Positions 1 to 4,553 of a DNA stretch of 7,426 bases are shown here, one piece after another. Position 1 is the first letter of the stretch; every line of letters begins with the position of its first letter. The notes below the pieces were generated by a model, which searched no databases, was not told the origin of the DNA, and worked only from the letters and a program-made list of their open reading frames with translations. This DNA comes from Clostridia bacterium BRH_c25 (GTDB lineage Bacteria; Bacillota_A; Clostridia; Lutisporales; Lutisporaceae), in contig LOES01000256.1 of the NCBI GenBank assembly GCA_001515955.1, positions 1 through 7,426 of the forward strand. Direction: 5' to 3'. Both the position numbers and the translations under genes were made by a program.

Positions 1-335
1 ATAAGCTGGAGGAGAAATGGGGCGGCAGATATCCGAGCTCCATAGCATCCTGGCGGAATAACTGGTCGCAGCTGGCTACCTACTTCAAATATCCGCCGGA
101 ACTCCGGAAAATCATATACACGACCAATTCCATCGAAAACTTCAATCGGCAGCTCAGGAAGGTTACTAAATCTAAGACTATTTTCCCAACTGACGACGCC
201 CTTTTCAAAATGCTGTACCTTTCAATGGTGGACATCACGAAGAAGTGGAACGGCAAACCTTGGGATTGGGGTAAGATTTTAGAGCAGCTATGTATTTATT
301 TCGAGGGTAGGATTACCCTGGCAGATATAGATTAA
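1..335 (+). CDS. IS256-family transposase, C-terminal fragment (5' end outside window)
   Basis: The reading frame runs from codon 3-5 (AAG) to the TAA at 333-335, giving about 110 residues. It starts KLEEKWGGRYPSS and contains the family block IIYTTNSIENFNRQLRKV followed by a basic TKSKTIFPTDDALFKMLYL stretch. In this family the TNxIExxN block near the C-terminus carries the last catalytic glutamate of the DDE triad. The tail then reads KKWNGKPWDWGKILEQL, another common IS256 feature. The protein cuts and joins the IS ends. The frame is open and undamaged as far as visible, so the copy may be active, but the N-terminal DNA-binding part and the first two aspartates are outside the window. Confidence 0.93.
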   Translation, partial: KLEEKWGGRYPSSIASWRNNWSQLATYFKYPPELRKIIYTTNSIENFNRQLRKVTKSKTIFPTDDALFKMLYLSMVDITKKWNGKPWDWGKILEQLCIYFEGRITLADID

Positions 336-339
336 GTAT

Positions 340-378
340 AAAAAAATGAACTCTGCCAACTACCTGTTGACAGAGTTC
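340..378 (-). terminator. Inward-facing intrinsic terminator inside the IS
   Basis: GAACTCTGCCAAC (348-360) and GTTGACAGAGTTC (366-378) form a 13-position stem with one mismatch and a TACCT loop. On the minus strand the stem is followed directly by A and seven T (347-340), the layout of a Rho-independent terminator. On the plus strand there is no T tract after the stem, so it does not look like the transposase's own terminator. It would stop transcription entering the IS from the right, that is, from the cold-shock gene. Confidence 0.7.
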
Positions 379-459
379 TCATCATGTGTAAAAATACATA
401 CAACAATATTTCTAAAAAATTTGCTATGTAAACCAAGGTATTTTATCATTAATCCAAAA

Positions 460-486
460 GGTTTACACAAAATTATTTACAGTCTC
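460..486. repeat. Right terminal inverted repeat of the IS256-family element
   Basis: The plus strand GGTTTACACAAAATTATT followed by TACAGTCTC is the presumed outer end. TTTACACA (462-469) has an inverted partner TGTGTAAA at 385-392, and GGTTTACA (460-467) has one at 427-434, so the subterminal region holds several possible transposase-binding repeats. The left repeat needed to prove the end is outside the window. Confidence 0.65.
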
Positions 487-510
487 CAAGCCGTTTTTCA
501 TTTATCTTTA

Positions 511-711
511 TTATATTCTTTCTACATTGGATGCTTGAGGCCCTCTTGCGCCTTGAGTTATTTCGAACTTAACCTCCTGACCTTCATTCAGGCTCTTGAA
601 TCCTTCATCCTGTATTGCAGAGAAGTGTACGAAAACGTCTTCTCCATCCGCTATGGATATGAACCCAAATCCTTTTTCCGCATTAAACCATTTTACAGTG
701 CCTGTTTTCAT
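511..711 (-). CDS. Cold-shock domain protein (CspA family)
   Basis: This 66-residue protein is a single cold-shock domain of the usual length. It is a cytoplasmic five-stranded OB-fold that binds single-stranded RNA and DNA and acts as an RNA chaperone and antiterminator. RNP1 is KGFGFI (13-18) and RNP2 is VFVHF (26-30). W8 and F9 precede them, and the C-terminal GPQASNV motif is present. The ATG at 709-711 has an AGGAGG ribosome binding site (718-723) six bases upstream. The gene is preceded by a long untranslated leader, as is common for csp genes. The IS ends 24 bp after its stop codon. Which csp paralogue it is cannot be told from the sequence. Confidence 0.97.
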   Translation of the reverse strand: MKTGTVKWFNAEKGFGFISIADGEDVFVHFSAIQDEGFKSLNEGQEVKFEITQGARGPQASNVERI

Positions 712-782
712 TAATATCCTCCTATACTGCTACACTACATATACAACCATTGTTACGAATAAAATCATTTTCATACACTTTG

Positions 783-800
783 ATGCTTACAGGAAAGCAT
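783..800 (-). other. Small hairpin in the csp leader
   Basis: ATGCTT (783-788) and AAGCAT (795-800) form a perfect 6-bp stem with a 6-base loop, in the 5' untranslated region of the cold-shock gene about 72 bases before its start. Cold-shock mRNAs often carry structured leaders that act as thermosensors. A role here is inference from position only. Confidence 0.4.
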
Positions 801-854
801 TGTACATTATCATGCCATAACTGATTTGTATATTTCATGCTTTTGTTCATTAGT

Positions 855-884
855 ATTATCTCCAACTAAGTGCAAATAATTCAA
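855..884 (-). promoter_or_regulatory. Candidate sigma-A promoter of the cold-shock gene
   Basis: Reading the minus strand, TTGAAT (884-879), an 18-base spacer and GATAAT (860-855) make an acceptable -35/-10 pair. Transcription would begin near 848 and give a leader of about 137 nt, typical of cspA-like genes. The region is very AT-rich and other -10-like hexamers exist, so this is only the best candidate. Confidence 0.35.
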
Positions 885-901
885 AAATATCTAATTATAC
901 T

Positions 902-923
902 GGTAGAATAGAGTTTGCCTACC
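902..923 (-). terminator. Weak hairpin after the cyclophilin gene
   Basis: GGTAG (902-906) and CTACC (919-923) form a 5-bp stem, extendable by one G-T pair, starting 5 bases after the ppiB stop codon. On the minus strand the sequence that follows is AT-rich but lacks a clean T run. It could be a poor terminator separating ppiB from csp. Confidence 0.3.
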
Positions 924-927
924 GCTC

Positions 928-1449
928 TTAAAGCTTCTCGGGTTCTTCATATTCTACACCCTGAGTATCAACAGTGACCTTCTTCATTCTCTGATCCTCA
1001 AGGGGCTTGTCGGAGTGATCCCTTTTCACTGCTACAATTTTATCTGCTGCCTCTATACCTTCTGTGACCTTACCGAAGGCGGCATACTGACCATCCAGGT
1101 GAGGTGAATCGGCCACCATTATGAAAAACTGTGAACCCGCTGAATTTGGGGACATTGACCTGGCCATTGATATTACACCCTTTTCGTGCTTCAGGTTGTT
1201 AGCAAAGCCATTGGACTTGAATTCGCCTTTTATGCTGTAGCCGGGGCCTCCCATTCCTACACCCTCCGGATCTCCTCCCTGTATCATAAAACCGGGAATG
1301 ACCCTGTGGAATATAATACCATCGTAAAAGCCTTTGTTTGCCAGAGATATGAAGTTTTTTACGGTATTTGGTGCGATGTCCGGATAAAGCTCTAGCTTCA
1401 TTACATCGCCATTTTCCATCTCTATGGCTGCTATGGGATTGTCGTTCAT
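928..1449 (-). CDS. ppiB: Cyclophilin-type peptidyl-prolyl cis-trans isomerase
   Basis: This 173-residue protein catalyses cis-trans isomerisation of X-Pro bonds during protein folding. It has no signal peptide, so it acts in the cytoplasm. The cyclophilin core is complete: FHRVIPGFMIQGGDP (47-61) with the catalytic arginine R49, GSQFFI (105-110) with the substrate-pocket Q107, F108 and F109, and HLDGQYAAFGKV (117-128). H117 stands where human cyclophilin A has its cyclosporin-contacting tryptophan, as in many bacterial members, which predicts weak cyclosporin binding. The ATG at 1447-1449 has an AAGGATG-like site about 9 bases upstream. It lies 48 bp after tlpA on the same strand, so it may be transcribed with ccdA-tlpA or from its own promoter. 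Confidence 0.95.
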   Translation of the reverse strand: MNDNPIAAIEMENGDVMKLELYPDIAPNTVKNFISLANKGFYDGIIFHRVIPGFMIQGGDPEGVGMGGPGYSIKGEFKSNGFANNLKHEKGVISMARSMSPNSAGSQFFIMVADSPHLDGQYAAFGKVTEGIEAADKIVAVKRDHSDKPLEDQRMKKVTVDTQGVEYEEPEKL

Positions 1450-1480
1450 GTAAAATCATCCTTTCTGTTTATCTTCAATT

Positions 1481-1494
1481 ATTATATTGTAACA
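1481..1494 (-). promoter_or_regulatory. Candidate extended -10 promoter for ppiB
   Basis: In the 48-bp gap between tlpA and ppiB the minus strand carries TGTTACAAT (1494-1486), an extended -10 box, overlapping TATAAT (1486-1481). No good -35 box lies at the expected distance, inside the end of tlpA. A separate ppiB promoter is plausible but not certain. Confidence 0.35.
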
Positions 1495-1497
1495 GAT

Positions 1498-2121
1498 TCA
1501 CTCTAAATTATTAACAAAATCCTTCATTGACTCAAAGGGTATCGCGCCGGTGGCCCCATCATCAAGGAAGCCGTTAGTGTTTATAAAATATGAGGTGGGT
1601 ATTCCTGTTACTTGATATAATTGAGAAATCTCCCCCTTGACATCCAGCAGAACGGGGAAGTTGTACTTGTTTTTTGTTATGAAATCCTGTACAGTCTTCT
1701 TATCTTCCCCAACATTGACCGCCAGTATCACAAGACCGCTGTCCTTGGTTTCCTGGTAAAGCTTTTCTATATCAGGCATTTCTGCTTTGCAGGGAGGGCA
1801 CCAGGTAGCCCAGAAATTAAGGAATACCTTCTTACCCTTTTGCTCACTCAGCGCAACTTTTTTACCATTCAAGTCCTCCAGCTCAAAATCATAGTCTTCC
1901 ATCAGATTGGTTTTGGCTTGCTCCTGTTGATTCTCCGGGTCGTTGCTATTGCCGGCCGTAGTGGGACTGGGTGTAGGAGTAGGAGTTGTCTGCTCCGGCT
2001 GCTGATTCTGAGGAGGAGGGTCTATTGCAATGTTGGATTTGGCATTGTAGCTGCCGGTGACATAGACAGCTATAATCACAAGTATAATAGCTGTCGACCA
2101 TATGATAATGCTTTTCTTCAT
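1498..2121 (-). CDS. Membrane-anchored TlpA/ResA-family thiol-disulfide oxidoreductase
   Basis: This 207-residue protein has an N-terminal uncleaved-type anchor (about 5-22, IIIWSTAIILVIIAVYV), a Pro/Thr/Gln-rich low-complexity linker (about 34-70, including TTPTPTPSPTT) and a thioredoxin-fold domain (about 75-207). The redox site is WCPPC (W107, C108, C111), and the cis-proline is in TGIPTSY (P175). Such proteins face outside the membrane and reduce or exchange disulfides in exported proteins, taking electrons from a CcdA/DsbD-type transporter. ccdA lies 26 bp upstream on the same strand, so the two form an operon and a functional pair. The ATG at 2119-2121 has a GGAGAG site. ResA, StoA and TlpA subtypes cannot be separated here. 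No cytochrome c gene is nearby, so general exported-thiol reduction is as likely as cytochrome maturation. Confidence 0.93.
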   Translation of the reverse strand: MKKSIIIWSTAIILVIIAVYVTGSYNAKSNIAIDPPPQNQQPEQTTPTPTPSPTTAGNSNDPENQQEQAKTNLMEDYDFELEDLNGKKVALSEQKGKKVFLNFWATWCPPCKAEMPDIEKLYQETKDSGLVILAVNVGEDKKTVQDFITKNKYNFPVLLDVKGEISQLYQVTGIPTSYFINTNGFLDDGATGAIPFESMKDFVNNLE

Positions 2122-2147
2122 ATTTTACTCTCCAATCTGTTTTTTGC

Positions 2148-2852
2148 TTAAAGGTTGAAAAAATCAAAATACTGACTCAGTACTGCTATTTTGTTGGTAA
2201 ATATGAGAACACCCATAACAATAAGAAGAATGCCGCTGACTATTGATATTGCATTCAAATACCGGGATATCTTCCTGAAATACTCACTGAAGCTTCCGAT
2301 TGCATAGGCAGTAAGTATAAAAGGTACCGCCAGGCCTAAAGAATACGCAGTCAGCAGCAGTATTCCCATACTTATTGTCTCCATGCTGCCTGCATATATG
2401 AGTATAGAGGCAAGTATTGGACCTATACAGGGAGTCCAGCCTGCTGCAAAGGCCATTCCTACGAATACCGAGCTAATGTTTTTACGCAGCTTTTCGAAGG
2501 GAACGAGTCTTTTCTCGTAATACAAGGTCTTTATCTTGAAAATCCCGGTAATGTGTATTCCAAACAGCACGATTAAAGCGCCGCCTATTTTCCTGAATAT
2601 ATTCATATTGCCGATTAAAAGCCTGCCAATTGAAGTTATGGAGGCTCCCATGGCTATGAATACCAGGGAAAAGCCCAGGACAAATCCAAGGGACTTATAC
2701 AGTGTATGCAGCTTTGCCTTTCCGGAACTCAAATCGGCTACGGTTGAACCGGTCATATAGGTTATATATGCAGGCACCAACGGCAGCACACATGGAGAAA
2801 GGAAGGACAGCAGTCCTGCAGAAAAAGCCAGCAGCATCGATACGTTGTTCAA
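2148..2852 (-). CDS. ccdA: CcdA-family transmembrane thiol-disulfide transporter (TTG start)
   Basis: This 234-residue, six-helix membrane protein carries reducing equivalents from cytoplasmic thioredoxin to extracytoplasmic thioredoxin-like partners. The conserved cysteine pair is present: C21 in LSPCVLPLVPAY of helix 1 and C142 in WTPCIGP of helix 4. The hydrophobic segments lie at about 5-30, 52-78, 88-108, 128-155, 160-186 and 200-222, and the length is normal for the family. The start is TTG at 2852-2850. It has AGGTGA just upstream, and the residues before the first internal ATG (2837) fit the family's N-terminus, while that ATG has no ribosome binding site. The gene leads the ccdA-tlpA unit, and its upstream region holds an operator-like element. 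Confidence 0.94.
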   Translation of the reverse strand: MNNVSMLLAFSAGLLSFLSPCVLPLVPAYITYMTGSTVADLSSGKAKLHTLYKSLGFVLGFSLVFIAMGASITSIGRLLIGNMNIFRKIGGALIVLFGIHITGIFKIKTLYYEKRLVPFEKLRKNISSVFVGMAFAAGWTPCIGPILASILIYAGSMETISMGILLLTAYSLGLAVPFILTAYAIGSFSEYFRKISRYLNAISIVSGILLIVMGVLIFTNKIAVLSQYFDFFNL

Positions 2853-2877
2853 TTATTTCACCTGCCTTAATATAAAT

Positions 2878-2968
2878 GTTACGCGTTTCGAGTTACGCGT
2901 TTCGCAGTAAGAGTCTATTCTTCGAAGCTTGCGCTTAAATCTAGCGACTAGCGACTCGTGACTAGAGA
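2878..2968. repeat. Degenerate heptanucleotide repeat tract in one continuous register
   Basis: The tract divides into thirteen 7-mers in one phase. GTTACGC (2878) and GTTTCGA (2885) are followed by GTTACGC (2892) and GTTTCGC (2899). Five diverged units fill 2906-2940. Then come CTAGCGA (2941), CTAGCGA (2948), CTCGTGA (2955) and CTAGAGA (2962). The 13-mer GTTACGCGTTTCG is perfectly repeated at 2878-2890 and 2892-2904. The tract lies in the presumed 5' leader of ccdA, 26-116 bp before its start. Function unknown; it may be a dispersed or slippage-prone repeat. Confidence 0.75.
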
Positions 2969-2976
2969 CTAATATT

Positions 2977-2993
2977 GTACCCCCCACCGGTAT
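2977..2993. promoter_or_regulatory. CsoR/CstR-like operator upstream of ccdA-tlpA
   Basis: GTACC-CCCCACC-GGTAT is an interrupted inverted repeat, TACC-N7-GGTA, with a C-run centre. This is the general shape of operators of the CsoR/RcnR/CstR (DUF156) repressor family. It shares 14 of 18 positions with the element at 4464-4481. It sits directly downstream of the candidate ccdA -10 boxes, where a bound repressor would block initiation. No repressor gene is visible in the window. Confidence 0.5.
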
Positions 2994-3004
2994 GCATTTA
3001 TTAT

Positions 3005-3034
3005 ATTATATCATGAATGTGGAGATTTTATGAA
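3005..3034 (-). promoter_or_regulatory. Candidate promoter of ccdA-tlpA
   Basis: On the minus strand TTCATA (3034-3029), an 18-base spacer and TATAAT (3010-3005) with an upstream TG (extended -10, TGATATAAT) form a plausible promoter. A second overlapping TATAAT lies at 3005-3000. Initiation would fall near 2998-2993, placing the operator-like element at or just after the start site and giving a leader of about 140 nt that contains the heptamer tract. Confidence 0.45.
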
Positions 3035-3052
3035 GAGGTAAATAAATAATAA

Positions 3053-3081
3053 TTGATTTATCACTATTAATTGCATATAAT
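3053..3081 (+). promoter_or_regulatory. Sigma-A promoter of the trpS T-box leader
   Basis: TTGATT (3053-3058), a 17-base spacer and a consensus TATAAT (3076-3081) predict a start near 3088. That is just ahead of the T-box Stem I and gives a leader of about 340 nt before trpS. Confidence 0.7.
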
Positions 3082-3104
3082 ATTAAAAACAGCAAGTGAA
3101 ATCA

Positions 3105-3360
3105 ATGACCGGGGGTAGTATATAAAGCTTTTCCCTACAGAGAGTCTGCGGTTGGTGGGAGCAGGCAGGTAAGCTTTATGGAATGGGCCCGGGAGAGCAG
3201 CCCGAAGTTGAGTAGGAGCTGACGGAGTTTTCCGCCGTTACAGGGAAACGGATATGTTGGTATCTGTATGTAAGAGGCTTGCTTTCCAGCAAGCAATTTG
3301 GGTGGCACCGCAGGTAAATTCCTGTCCCATTATAGGGATAGGAATTTTTTGTTGTTTTTG
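3105..3360 (+). promoter_or_regulatory. tRNA-Trp-sensing T-box riboswitch (trpS leader)
   Basis: This leader senses uncharged tRNA-Trp and controls transcription into trpS. Stem I has a base pairing CCGGG (3109-3113) with CCCGG (3188-3192). A specifier loop follows, with the loop-E strands AGTA (3117-3120) and GAA (3181-3183), closed by AAAGCTT and AAGCTTT. The codon right after GAA is TGG (3184-3186), the tryptophan codon. AGAGAG and GGTTGGTGGGAGC form the distal part. Stem III is GCTTGCT/AGCAAGC (3277-3294). The T-box GGGTGGCACCGC (3300-3311) forms the antiterminator: TGGG (3299-3302) pairs CCCA (3326-3329), the bulge is TGGCACC (3303-3309), and GCAGG (3310-3314) pairs CCTGT (3321-3325). 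The bulge UGGC complements GCCA, fitting tRNA-Trp with discriminator G73. The antiterminator and terminator share 3317-3328 and exclude each other. Confidence 0.95.
3317..3350 (+). terminator. T-box intrinsic terminator
   Basis: AATTCCTGTCCC (3317-3328) pairs with GGGATAGGAATT (3335-3346) in a 12-bp stem with one G-T pair and an ATTATA loop. A T-rich run follows (TTTTTT, then GTTGTTTTT). It stops transcription before trpS when tRNA-Trp is charged. Confidence 0.93.
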
Positions 3361-3376
3361 AAAGGAGTTGGTTCCT

Positions 3377-3541
3377 ATGGCAGATGACTGGTGGAGAGTT
3401 GTACTTATTCTATATAAAAAAGGAGCGTGTAATGGATATGGAAAGAAAAAAGAGAATACTTACAGGAGACCGTCCAACAGGCAATCTGCACCTGGGACAT
3501 TATCTGGGAAGTCTGCAGAACAGGGTAAGGCTTCAGGATGA
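3377..3541 (+). CDS. Possible Trp-Trp leader peptide ORF overlapping trpS out of frame
   Basis: After the T-box terminator, AAAGGAG (3361-3367) stands 9 bases before an ATG at 3377. That ATG opens a 54-codon frame beginning MADDWWRVVLILYKK, with adjacent UGG UGG codons at positions 5-6 (3389-3394). It reads through the trpS ribosome binding site and start in another frame, ending at TGA 3539-3541. The peptide beyond about residue 18 overlaps trpS and has no recognisable fold. A tandem-Trp ORF with a good ribosome binding site in a tRNA-Trp-controlled leader suggests a translational sensor: a ribosome stalled at the Trp codons would leave the trpS site (3418-3425) open, while a moving one would cross it. 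Chance remains possible; there is no direct evidence of translation. Confidence 0.4.
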   Translation: MADDWWRVVLILYKKGACNGYGKKKENTYRRPSNRQSAPGTLSGKSAEQGKASG

Positions 3542-4448
3542 ATACGAAACCTTTATTATAATTGCAGATGTGCAGGCGCTGACTACCAATTTTGACAGAC
3601 CTGAGAAGCTGTCCCAGGATGTGATGAATGTAGCCCTGGATAATTTGTCAGTAGGTATAGATCCCGAAAAGGCGACTGTTTTTATACAGTCATATATTCC
3701 CGAAATTGCTGAACTTACTGTCTATTATGGAATGCTTGTAACAGTCAATACATTGAGGCATAACCCAACGGTAAAGACAGAGGTGCAGCAGTATGGGTAC
3801 AAGGATATCACATATGGATTCCTGGGCTATCCGGTTAGCCAGGCTGCTGATATAACCTTCTGCAATGCAGATTTGATCCCTGTGGGCGAGGACCAGCTTC
3901 CGCACCTTGAATTGACAAGGAAGATCGTAAGAAGATTTAATGAGCTGTACAGTCCTGTACTTGTTGAGCCACAAGCTCTTTTAAGCAGTGTGCCGAGACT
4001 TCCCGGTATAGACGGAAATTCGAAAATGGGGAAGAGCCTTGGAAATGGAATATATCTGAATGACGAAGCAAAAACTATAAAAGAAAAGGTATTTTCAGCT
4101 GTCACCGACCCAGACCGGATAAAAATAACCGACAGGGGGAATCCTCAGGTGTGTACTGTGTTCACCTATCAAAATTCCTTCAATCCGGAGGCAGTGAACA
4201 TACGGGAGATGTGCAGAAGGGGTTCTATTGGTTGTGTAGCTTGTAAAAAAGACCTGGTTTCTGCCTTGGAGAAGATGCTTGCGCCCATAAGAGAAAGACG
4301 GAAATTTTACGAAGAGAGACCTGAGACAGTAGATGAAATAATAAGGATAGGGACAGAAAGGGCCAGAAGCGTTGCGAAGGAGACGATGGCAGAAATAAGA
4401 GCTGCAATGAGAATAAATTATACATGTATTGACAGAGGGGGAAAATAA
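3432..4448 (+). CDS. trpS: Tryptophanyl-tRNA synthetase with a four-cysteine Fe-S-type motif
   Basis: This class I synthetase charges tRNA-Trp with tryptophan in the cytoplasm. The 338-residue protein has GDRPTGNLHLGHYLGS (12-27) with the HIGH motif as HLGH (20-23), and the KMSKS loop as KMGKS (198-202) in a GIDGNSKMGKSLGNGIYL context. C241, C261, C268 and C271 give C-x19-C-x6-C-x2-C in the anticodon-binding region. This resembles the [4Fe-4S] site of Thermotoga maritima TrpRS, whose first spacing is, from memory, 22. The start at 3432 was preferred because AAAAAAGGAG ends 6 bases before it and residue 3 onward matches the family N-terminus. The in-frame ATG at 3384 lacks a ribosome binding site and adds 16 unrelated residues. 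It is regulated by the upstream T-box. No terminator is visible at its 3' end. Confidence 0.97.
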   Translation: MDMERKKRILTGDRPTGNLHLGHYLGSLQNRVRLQDEYETFIIIADVQALTTNFDRPEKLSQDVMNVALDNLSVGIDPEKATVFIQSYIPEIAELTVYYGMLVTVNTLRHNPTVKTEVQQYGYKDITYGFLGYPVSQAADITFCNADLIPVGEDQLPHLELTRKIVRRFNELYSPVLVEPQALLSSVPRLPGIDGNSKMGKSLGNGIYLNDEAKTIKEKVFSAVTDPDRIKITDRGNPQVCTVFTYQNSFNPEAVNIREMCRRGSIGCVACKKDLVSALEKMLAPIRERRKFYEERPETVDEIIRIGTERARSVAKETMAEIRAAMRINYTCIDRGGK

Positions 4449-4457
4449 AAATATAAT
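4429..4457 (+). promoter_or_regulatory. Perfect-consensus sigma-A promoter for the CoADR-rhodanese gene
   Basis: TTGACA (4429-4434), a 17-base spacer and TATAAT (4452-4457) match the consensus at all twelve positions. The -35 box and most of the spacer lie inside the last codons of trpS, and the predicted start (about 4464) falls on the first base of the operator-like element. A promoter this strong normally needs a repressor to keep it off. Confidence 0.8.
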
Positions 4458-4463
4458 GAAGGT

Positions 4464-4480
4464 ATACCCCCCCGTGGTAT
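4464..4480. promoter_or_regulatory. CsoR/CstR-like operator at the CoADR-rhodanese start site
   Basis: ATACC-CCCCCGT-GGTAT is an interrupted 5+5 bp inverted repeat with a 7-base C-rich centre, the geometry of CsoR/CstR-family operators. It begins 6 bases after the -10 box, so bound repressor would cover the transcription start. The target gene encodes a persulfide-type reductase with rhodanese, the kind of function controlled by the persulfide sensor CstR in other Firmicutes. It shares 14 of 18 bases with 2977-2994. Confidence 0.6.
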
Positions 4481-4512
4481 GAAATAATTGCAGATTTATA
4501 ATAATGCGAGTA

Positions 4513-4533
4513 GGGGCGGACAGTGTCCGCCCT
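4513..4533. repeat. Near-perfect palindrome in the CoADR-rhodanese leader
   Basis: GGGCGGACA (4514-4522) and TGTCCGCCC (4524-4532) are exact inverted copies around one G, with a further G-T pair outside. The hairpin is far more GC-rich than its surroundings and ends 8 bases before the AAGGAGG of the next gene. There is no T run, so it is a poor terminator. It looks like a dispersed intergenic palindrome, an mRNA 5' stabiliser or an attenuating structure. Confidence 0.7.
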
Positions 4534-4553
4534 CTCATTAAGGAGGCAAGTAT

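Larger units (their letters stand above)
1..486 (+). mobile_element. IS256-family insertion sequence, right end only
   Basis: The element enters from the left edge and contains the C-terminal part of an IS256-type (Mutator-like, DDE) transposase, about 150 bp of non-coding tail and a terminal repeat ending at 486. The boundary was chosen because the minus strand from 486 reads GAGACTGTAAATAATTTT and continues into GTGTAAACC. Its GA start and TTGTGTAAA core at a fixed offset match what I remember of IS256-type ends. The flank from 487 (CAAGCCGTT) is presumably the 8-9 bp target duplication; its partner lies outside the window. Nothing here shows whether the copy is intact. Confidence 0.8.

Noticed and set aside
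346..714. 122-residue plus-strand frame across the IS end and csp
   Set aside because: It covers the cold-shock gene in antisense and the IS terminal repeat, so it is a chance frame.
1621..2151. 176-residue open frame on the plus strand
   Set aside because: It is antisense to the well-supported TlpA gene; its composition is odd and it has no recognisable domain.
2878..2968. CRISPR array
   Set aside because: Units are 7 bp and contiguous with no spacers; there are no cas genes.
3384..3431. N-terminal extension of trpS from ATG 3384
   Set aside because: No ribosome binding site at a fitting distance, and the extra 16 residues do not match the family, whereas ATG 3432 has AAAAAAGGAG at good spacing.
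4504..4540. Intrinsic terminator for trpS
   Set aside because: The hairpin at 4513-4533 has no T run and lies downstream of the CoADR promoter, so termination there would block that gene.
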